Source: CAMLQK01 sp035690865 (lineage in GTDB: Bacteria > Patescibacteriota > Saccharimonadia > Saccharimonadales > UBA4665). Taken from it: a stretch of 64,000 bases of DNA. Position 1 is the stretch's first letter, and every line of letters starts with the position of its first letter. The notes below the pieces were generated by a model that did not search any database, had not been told where the DNA came from, and saw only the letters and a list, made by a program, of their open reading frames with translations. The DNA lies in the NCBI GenBank assembly GCA_035690865.1, contig DASSKE010000004.1, positions 186,001-250,000 on the forward strand, in the 5' to 3' direction. The position numbers and the translations under genes are program-made. This document shows, piece by piece, positions 58,871 through 64,000 of this stretch.

Positions 58871-59009
58871 TTCCGCCGTCCTTCAACTCAAACTAACTAA
58901 TTCGCATAGTTTACCATCAAGTTGACTGTTTTACCAGTGCATATAGTGACTAATACAACACACGCTTTATGTAACTCCTTTTATTTTCAAAAAGCTTGCG
59001 CTTAAGAAA

Positions 59010-59023
59010 GTAACTATCGTTAC
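59010..59023. promoter_or_regulatory. Short palindrome upstream of the MarR gene (candidate operator)
   Basis: GTAAC-TATC-GTTAC is an inverted repeat about 140 bp upstream of the MarR start. GTTTACCA/GTTTTACCA occurs as a direct repeat closer to the start. Confidence 0.4.
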
Positions 59024-59076
59024 AATTATTGACGGCAGAACGGTGTGTTGTAGTGATTAATAGAGTTGGCAGAATA

Positions 59077-59550
59077 CTATGAAGTAGGCACGTTTTCGAT
59101 ACTAATGCCGCCCTCACCTGGCTCCGGGCGGAATACCGAAAGTTTGCACTCAGACGGCGTAATACGCATCAACTTGACTTCGCCAGTATGCATTTTGCTG
59201 ACTGGCGGCACCCAGGCAAACTGCCCTGGCGGGTGCACCTGAGCAATCATACGGAAGGCGCTGTCGTGTTCGTCACCAGTTGGTACTTCTTCGGCTGTTC
59301 CCATAACTTGTACGGTGGTTTGCTGATAATCATCGGCAACCACGAGTGATACGTTCGGATTGGCTGCAATATTAGCATATTTTGCGGTTCCGGTTGTGGT
59401 AAGAAAGTAGAATCGGAAGTCGTTATCTACAACAAAGTAGATGGCCGCACCATGCGGAATGCTGTGCTTGTCAACCGTGGACAGCACTGCTATTTTTTGT
59501 GTATGTAAAAACTCTAACGCATGCTTTTGGCTGGGTGTATGTGTGCTCAT
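59077..59550 (-). CDS. FMN-binding split-barrel protein (pyridoxamine 5'-phosphate oxidase family)
   Basis: The 157-residue protein has the usual order of the split barrel: KIAVLSTVDKHSIPHGAAIYF, FYFLTTTGTAKYANIAANP, then SLVVADDYQQTTVQVMGTAEE. These proteins bind flavin and may oxidise pyridoxamine phosphate, reduce a cofactor or serve as sensors; the function is not set by sequence. TGA-TATATT ends 7 nt before the ATG. It precedes the MarR gene on the same strand but is 206 bp away. Confidence 0.87.
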   Translation of the reverse strand: MSTHTPSQKHALEFLHTQKIAVLSTVDKHSIPHGAAIYFVVDNDFRFYFLTTTGTAKYANIAANPNVSLVVADDYQQTTVQVMGTAEEVPTGDEHDSAFRMIAQVHPPGQFAWVPPVSKMHTGEVKLMRITPSECKLSVFRPEPGEGGISIENVPTS

Positions 59551-59557
59551 ACTATGT

Positions 59558-59566
59558 AATATATCA
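59558..59566 (-). promoter_or_regulatory. Extended -10 promoter, leaderless start
   Basis: On the minus strand TGA-TATATT ends 7 nt before the ATG at 59550. Confidence 0.55.
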
Positions 59567-59646
59567 TATGTAAACTGTCAGTACATATCAGATAAAGAGG
59601 GGTTCTGCTATACTATAACCGTCAACCAAATAAAGGAGTAATCCCT

Positions 59647-59958
59647 ATGGCGCTAGACCCACACTATCAGGATCTTTTTAAACAAACAGAGCATTTGCGC
59701 TACCAGGTGCACGATGCTATTGATGACCGTAACCACCCGTCTGCTCACGCATTGCATACCGAGCTTGAGCACCTCGAGAACGATATTCAGGGGCAAAGAC
59801 ATCCGCGTGACGTAGAGAACCGCGTCAAGAATATCCAGCGATTGCTTATTGAGGCGCGTAGCAACCAACATAGCTACATGAGCGTAGACGATGCCGATCA
59901 CTTTCACCGAACATATGAAGGCATGCGCCAAAATATCCGTAAATTCAACAATTACTAG
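59647..59958 (+). CDS. Small helical hypothetical protein, 103 aa
   Basis: A strong AAGGAG ribosome-binding site precedes the ATG. The protein is almost wholly helical and charged, with heptad-like leucines (HALHTELEHLENDIQ) and many histidines, consistent with a small coiled-coil protein. No family is recognised. It has a TATACT -10 with a leader of about 25 nt. It is convergent with the 598-residue gene, five bases apart. Confidence 0.65.
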   Translation: MALDPHYQDLFKQTEHLRYQVHDAIDDRNHPSAHALHTELEHLENDIQGQRHPRDVENRVKNIQRLLIEARSNQHSYMSVDDADHFHRTYEGMRQNIRKFNNY

Positions 59959-59963
59959 AATTA

Positions 59964-61760
59964 CTAGGCCGGACGAACTTGCTCGAACATTGTTAGGAGC
60001 TTTTCGGTGGCGGCTTCGAGCCGCTCACCATCTTCTATATTTCCCAACATATGTCGTAACGGTGCAAAGTCAACCTTCCCCTGTAAGCTGCTAATATATT
60101 CGTAATCAACCGTAGCGACGTTATTATCTCGGGCACTGGCAATATTCGCTTCTTTTTGCGGGCGCAGTTTGTGTCGCAACGCAAGATTATAATCCTCGTC
60201 CGTAAGCGTGAGTGCGGAGATGCCCCACTCACGAGGTCCGCCTGCTCCACGTTGCCGCAGTGTCGCACGTAAGGCAACGCCCAGGTCTGGTGGGAACAGC
60301 AACGCTATCGACAACTCATGGAGTATCGGCTCAAGTTGCTGCTTTTCGGCCGAACCATCTTGCAAGGTGTCGTATAAAGAGAGCGCATCACCGGCAATAA
60401 GAGCCAGGCTGCGCCGGTACTGGGCAACCCCGGCTTCGGCGTTATGCGGTTCCAAAAAGAGTACTTTATAGGCAGCCAACGCGGCTTCGTCGAATTGCAG
60501 CGAGTAACGGGCTGCTTGCGTCAATTGAGCGTGCTCTTCTTTGTGCTTCTTCTTTTGGGGTCGAACCGCAGTCTGCATAAACGACAGAGCGGTGTCAAAA
60601 TCACCCTCAACACGTTCGGGATTGAACGATTTTATCCAGCGGACGGTGCCCATGGCTTGTTCGGCATACAACCAGGCTAAATCGCGCACGTGCAAAAGCT
60701 TGCCACCGTCATTCTCGAGGTATTGGACCATGCGCTCCGACAAAGTTTCGGCCATAAATTGCCGTCCCTGTTCAGAAGCCATCGGCTCGTCTATAGGCGT
60801 AAGCTGTTCAAACCAACTCTCGGGCCGCTCACCTATCGAATGGCCCTCTATCAAGCTTTGCGCATAGGCCTCGGTGTCTTCCCACTGTTTTGTCATCATA
60901 ATATCAAGCAGCGCGCTAACTTTGCCCAGGAATACTGTTGCCTGGTGCGGTGGCTTTGGCTTGGTGATGGGGCCGCTTTTTGCTTTGGCGGCTCTATTTT
61001 TGCGTTGGGCCTCGTCTTCAAAATGTGCCATAAGGGCTTTGGCAGTGCCTAATCCTTTCTTGGGGTCAGGATAGGCATCGTTGGCGAGCCAAGCGGGCAC
61101 AATGCAGAGCTGGCCCATCGTCCGTTCGGTGCCAATGCGGACAGGCAAGCCGAAGCGGGCATCAGGCTTTATCCGCACCAAGTCATAACGCTCGTCAAAC
61201 TCCGTTGTTTCAGAAAAGCGTGTCGGGGCAAGCGGGTACACTGGATCAGTCTCGCCAGTGGGCATATAGTGTAGTGCTCCTAGGCACATCAGAAGCTGCA
61301 TAAAAGGAATGTTGGGGTTGTCGGGCGTGTAGTTACGATAGCCCCGCTCCACTGCTGTGCGAATCGTTTGCCGCCAGGCCGCACTCGTGGTTACGTTAGG
61401 GCCGTCTTTTCTGCCCATAAAATGATAGGCCATTATGCCAACCGAATCGGTACGCAATGCCGCGGTTATCGCCCGTGTAGGGTCGGCGTCGTCTACACCG
61501 ATGCGCGCCGCTTCTTTGGCTTTGGTGAGCGCCCCATGGGCAAGGTGGGGCTTTAGTAGAGCCTGGCCTTGGTCGACAGCCGATTGGTGGAGCTCGACAT
61601 ACATTGACGCTACATGTGGTGCCGAGCTGGCCGTAAGAGTCGAAATCGGGCCACAGGCCTGCGTCAATTCCTTTAGCTCATCAATTGGATACAAACCGAA
61701 CCTATATCGGGAGGGTGGCGTGTTTAAATACTGCGCGATTGCTTCGTGTCGTTCGGTCAT
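59964..61760 (-). CDS. Hypothetical protein, 598 aa
   Basis: I do not recognise this large soluble protein. The N-terminal 250 residues are mixed alpha/beta. The middle contains a lysine/proline-rich linker (KSGPITKPKPPH). The C-terminal half is helical and may contain tetratricopeptide-like pairs (DEAALAAYKVLFLEPHNAEAG). No signal peptide or membrane helix is evident. AAGGG lies 7 nt before the ATG. It could be a scaffold. Confidence 0.6.
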   Translation of the reverse strand: MTERHEAIAQYLNTPPSRYRFGLYPIDELKELTQACGPISTLTASSAPHVASMYVELHQSAVDQGQALLKPHLAHGALTKAKEAARIGVDDADPTRAITAALRTDSVGIMAYHFMGRKDGPNVTTSAAWRQTIRTAVERGYRNYTPDNPNIPFMQLLMCLGALHYMPTGETDPVYPLAPTRFSETTEFDERYDLVRIKPDARFGLPVRIGTERTMGQLCIVPAWLANDAYPDPKKGLGTAKALMAHFEDEAQRKNRAAKAKSGPITKPKPPHQATVFLGKVSALLDIMMTKQWEDTEAYAQSLIEGHSIGERPESWFEQLTPIDEPMASEQGRQFMAETLSERMVQYLENDGGKLLHVRDLAWLYAEQAMGTVRWIKSFNPERVEGDFDTALSFMQTAVRPQKKKHKEEHAQLTQAARYSLQFDEAALAAYKVLFLEPHNAEAGVAQYRRSLALIAGDALSLYDTLQDGSAEKQQLEPILHELSIALLFPPDLGVALRATLRQRGAGGPREWGISALTLTDEDYNLALRHKLRPQKEANIASARDNNVATVDYEYISSLQGKVDFAPLRHMLGNIEDGERLEAATEKLLTMFEQVRPA

Positions 61761-61838
61761 ATTTTCCCTTAGTCAGTACTTCAGATGCTAGCAAGCAGAC
61801 CTGTGTGCGTCAATAGTGTATGGGCTGAGGCAAAAAGG

Positions 61839-61867
61839 TTGTGCTAAGCGTGCAAGTCATCTATAAT
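61839..61867 (+). promoter_or_regulatory. Promoter of the glycosyltransferase/GH57 pair
   Basis: TTGTGC (61839-61844), a 17-bp spacer and TATAAT (61862-61867) precede the ATG at 61900 by a leader of about 26 nt. Confidence 0.75.
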
Positions 61868-61899
61868 GCGAACTAGAAAACGTAGGGTAACGACTGCAT

Positions 61900-63120
61900 A
61901 TGCGAATTATGATGCTTGGGTGGGAATTACATCCACACAATAGCGGGGGTTTGGGCGTGGCATGTTATCAGCTCTGTAAGTCGCTTGCTCAAAACGGCGC
62001 TGATATTGAGTTTATTGTGCCCTACACCGCCGAGCATGACATTGATTTTATGAAGGTCACACCAGCTTCGCCACAAGGTGTGATTGATGTGCAGCAAACG
62101 GGTGGCGCATACGATAGCTATAAATATGTTTATACCGATGGCCATGTGGAATACAAAGATATATTCGGCCAGCAGCAGCTCTTTGAGCACGCTGTTAACG
62201 AGCTGGCGAAACACAAAACAGATACATTTGACATTATTCATGCCCACGACTGGCTAACCTTTAGGGCTGCCTTGCGCCTCAAGCAGCAAACCGGCCTGCC
62301 GTTAGTGGTACACTTGCACTCAATAGAACGCGACCGGGCTGGTGGCAACGCCGGTAATCCGCTTGTGCGCGAAATAGAATCGCTTGCTTTACTCATGGCA
62401 GATCAAATTATCGCCGTAAGCGAGCATACAAAGCAAAGCATCGTCGACGACTACGCCATTCCGGCCGACAAAATAACCGTTGTGCACAACAGCATTGATA
62501 AAACAATGCTGCCAATGCTAGAGGGCGAAAGCTCGTATAAGTATTTAGTGGATCTAAAAGATCAAGGGTATCGAGTGGTAGTAAGCTTAAGCCGGTTGAC
62601 ACTGCAAAAGAATCTGGTGAATTTGCTCTATGCCGCCAAGGCCGTTATTGATCGTGTGCCTAAAACCATGTTCCTGATTGTAGGCAGCGGCGAGCAATAT
62701 TTTGAGCTGGTTGGCCTGGCTGCCGACTTGGGAATCTCAAAGAATGTGCTGTTTACCGGTTTCTTGCGGGGTAAACGCTGGCGTGACGCCTACGCTATTG
62801 GCGACTTGTTTGTAATGCCATCTATTTCGGAGCCGTTTGGCCTGACCGCTCTTGAGGCGGTTGCCTACGGTTCGCCGGTGCTCATCAGCAAACAATCAGG
62901 TGTGGCCGAAGTACTTAATAATTGTCTTAAGGTCGATTTTTGGGATATTAAAGGAATGGCCGACAAAATTGCCGCCGTCGTGCAGAGCGACGCCTTGCGT
63001 GACGAATTACATGCCAATGCCTTTGTTGAATATGATCGCCTCACTTGGGATGATTCTGCCCGTAAGCTATTTTCGGTGTATGATCGTCATGCCCTGGCTC
63101 AAGGGAGTGTAGCAGCATGA
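61900..63120 (+). CDS. Glycosyltransferase family 4/5 (glycogen-synthase-like)
   Basis: The 406-residue GT-B enzyme has an N-terminus typical of starch/glycogen synthase-like proteins (MLGWELHPHNSGGLGVACY, with the GGLG loop). It also has DIIHAHDWLT and, in the C-domain, VSLSRLTLQKNL, LIVGSG, and SEPFGLTALEAVAYGSPV with the E-x7-E donor-binding glutamates. Next to a GH57 enzyme it most likely builds or extends an alpha-1,4-glucan. The stop overlaps the GH57 start (ATGA), so the two are translationally coupled. Confidence 0.9.
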   Translation: MRIMMLGWELHPHNSGGLGVACYQLCKSLAQNGADIEFIVPYTAEHDIDFMKVTPASPQGVIDVQQTGGAYDSYKYVYTDGHVEYKDIFGQQQLFEHAVNELAKHKTDTFDIIHAHDWLTFRAALRLKQQTGLPLVVHLHSIERDRAGGNAGNPLVREIESLALLMADQIIAVSEHTKQSIVDDYAIPADKITVVHNSIDKTMLPMLEGESSYKYLVDLKDQGYRVVVSLSRLTLQKNLVNLLYAAKAVIDRVPKTMFLIVGSGEQYFELVGLAADLGISKNVLFTGFLRGKRWRDAYAIGDLFVMPSISEPFGLTALEAVAYGSPVLISKQSGVAEVLNNCLKVDFWDIKGMADKIAAVVQSDALRDELHANAFVEYDRLTWDDSARKLFSVYDRHALAQGSVAA

Positions 63121-64000
63121 GTCGCGCTATTGTTTTGTACTTGCACGTACATCAGCCGTATCGGGTACGGCCGTATACTGTTTTTGACATTGCAAGCGAC
63201 CATAACTATTTTGATGCCGACTTTAACGACCGCACAAGCAATCAGCGCATTCTACAAAAAGTTGCCGAAAAATCGTACATTCCTACTAACCAACGTCTTC
63301 TAAAGCTGCTGCAAGATCACCCGGAGTTCCGCTTTAGTATGTCCATTACCGGTACCGTTATGGAACAATTGGAGCAGTGGGCACCAGCAGCGCTCCAAAG
63401 CTTTAAAGATTTAGTTGCCACAGGTAGGGTCGAAATTGTAGCCGAAACGTATCATCACAGCCTGGCCTTCTTTTATTCGCGCGATGAGTTTGAAGCGCAA
63501 GTCGCTATGCACCGTAGTGCCGTGCAGCGCCACTTTGGTCAGACTCCCACCGTTTTTCGTAATACCGAACTTGCCTACAATAACGATTTAGCGCAGTGGG
63601 CTGACCGAGCTGGTTACACAGGTATTTTGGCCGAAGGTTGGGACCCGGTGCTCGGGTGGCGCAGCCCTAACTTTGTGTATCGTCCGGCAAATACGCAAAA
63701 TATTAAGCTCCTGCTCAAAAACTACAAATTGAGTGATGATATTGCCTTTCGTTTTGGCGACCGCGACTGGTCGGAATGGCCACTCACAGCCGACAAGTTT
63801 GCTCATTGGCTTAACGAGACCCGCCCGGCCACTAACTTTAACCTTTTTATGGATTACGAAACCTTTGGCGAGCACCAGTGGGAAGAATCGGGCATTTTTG
63901 ACTTCCTCGATCACCTGCCTGCCGAGTGGCTTAAAATTCCCGAAAATAAGTTTATGACTGCCAGCCAGCTCATTAACACCTTTGAAGCAGCTGACTACAT
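63117..64000 (+). CDS. Glycoside hydrolase family 57, N-terminal part (cut by window end)
   Basis: The frame is open to the window end, giving about 294 residues. It has the five-motif pattern of GH57: LHVHQPYR (motif 1, His10 and His12), a motif 2-like segment around SMSITGTV, FRNTELAY with the nucleophile Glu151, and MDYETFGEH with the acid/base Asp246. GH57 enzymes are alpha-amylases, amylopullulanases, 4-alpha-glucanotransferases or branching enzymes. With the preceding glycosyltransferase, alpha-glucan synthesis or branching is the likely pathway. The ATG overlaps the upstream stop. Confidence 0.93.
   Translation, partial: MSRAIVLYLHVHQPYRVRPYTVFDIASDHNYFDADFNDRTSNQRILQKVAEKSYIPTNQRLLKLLQDHPEFRFSMSITGTVMEQLEQWAPAALQSFKDLVATGRVEIVAETYHHSLAFFYSRDEFEAQVAMHRSAVQRHFGQTPTVFRNTELAYNNDLAQWADRAGYTGILAEGWDPVLGWRSPNFVYRPANTQNIKLLLKNYKLSDDIAFRFGDRDWSEWPLTADKFAHWLNETRPATNFNLFMDYETFGEHQWEESGIFDFLDHLPAEWLKIPENKFMTASQLINTFEAADY

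Noticed and set aside
1..64000. UGA recoded as glycine, as in some CPR phyla
   Set aside because: Several well-defined genes end at TGA at family-expected lengths (for example the 61900-63120 glycosyltransferase) and no conserved domain runs through an in-frame TGA. The one methyltransferase with an upstream TGA is better explained as truncated.

Overview
The window looks like chromosome of a reduced Patescibacteria (CPR) bacterium, most probably a Candidatus Saccharibacteria relative. That is an inference. Gene density is high, most genes are short, many families are lineage-specific and unrecognisable, and no biosynthetic operon is seen. There are many small hydrolases (five Nudix, three HAD, four GNAT proteins) and a large set of secreted or membrane-anchored proteins. 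TGA behaves as a stop throughout, so the UGA-recoded Absconditabacteria/Gracilibacteria are unlikely.

Layout. 0-8.6 kb: the tail of a glycosyltransferase, an orphan PAS histidine kinase, a YgjP metallopeptidase with a P-loop kinase, several membrane proteins, a solute-binding protein, a GNAT and two unknowns. 8.8-16.7 kb: an accessory-looking island behind an intact tRNA-Trp(CCA). Copies of the tRNA 3' end and related intergenic modules recur between small cargo genes: Nudix, C39-like peptidase, a 5'-truncated methyltransferase, a paralogous pair of unknowns, TyrRS, a second Nudix and an SGNH hydrolase. 16.7-23.6 kb: a phosphatase, an NTPase-SWIM fusion, a copper-type operon (CsoR/RcnR-like repressor, DUF305, CopB ATPase), then two glycosyltransferases. 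23.6-32.6 kb: a cell-surface and cell-wall block with an Asp-box protein, a 3D-domain protein, a beta-helix/PA14 protein, an amidase and a CHAP protein. 32.7-45.7 kb: an RNB-family protein with a changed active site, a DUF1704-like metallopeptidase, degenerate TauD-like and sirtuin-like proteins, and a run of DUF5753-like, Nudix, HAD, prolyl-oligopeptidase and Nudix genes. 45.8-48.6 kb: a tail-fibre-like plus Kelch gene pair. 48.6-55.2 kb: two degenerate methyltransferase-like genes around a shared palindrome, then a 29-residue Cys-rich ORF coupled to a giant membrane protein. 55.2-64 kb: GNAT, DUF427, HAD, MarR, a PPOX-like protein, unknowns, and a glycosyltransferase/GH57 alpha-glucan pair cut by the window end.

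The most general signal is how genes start. About twenty genes have a -10 hexamer ending only 6-8 nt before the start codon. Most of these carry an extended TGN before the -10, while the few without TGN tend to have a recognisable -35 at 17-bp spacing. This predicts widespread leaderless mRNAs. Genes inside operons more often have a Shine-Dalgarno sequence.

No CRISPR array, rRNA, insertion sequence, transposase or integrase was seen. The only stretch over 300 bases without a gene is 8875-9231, which holds the island's left junction, two hairpin terminators and tRNA-derived repeats.
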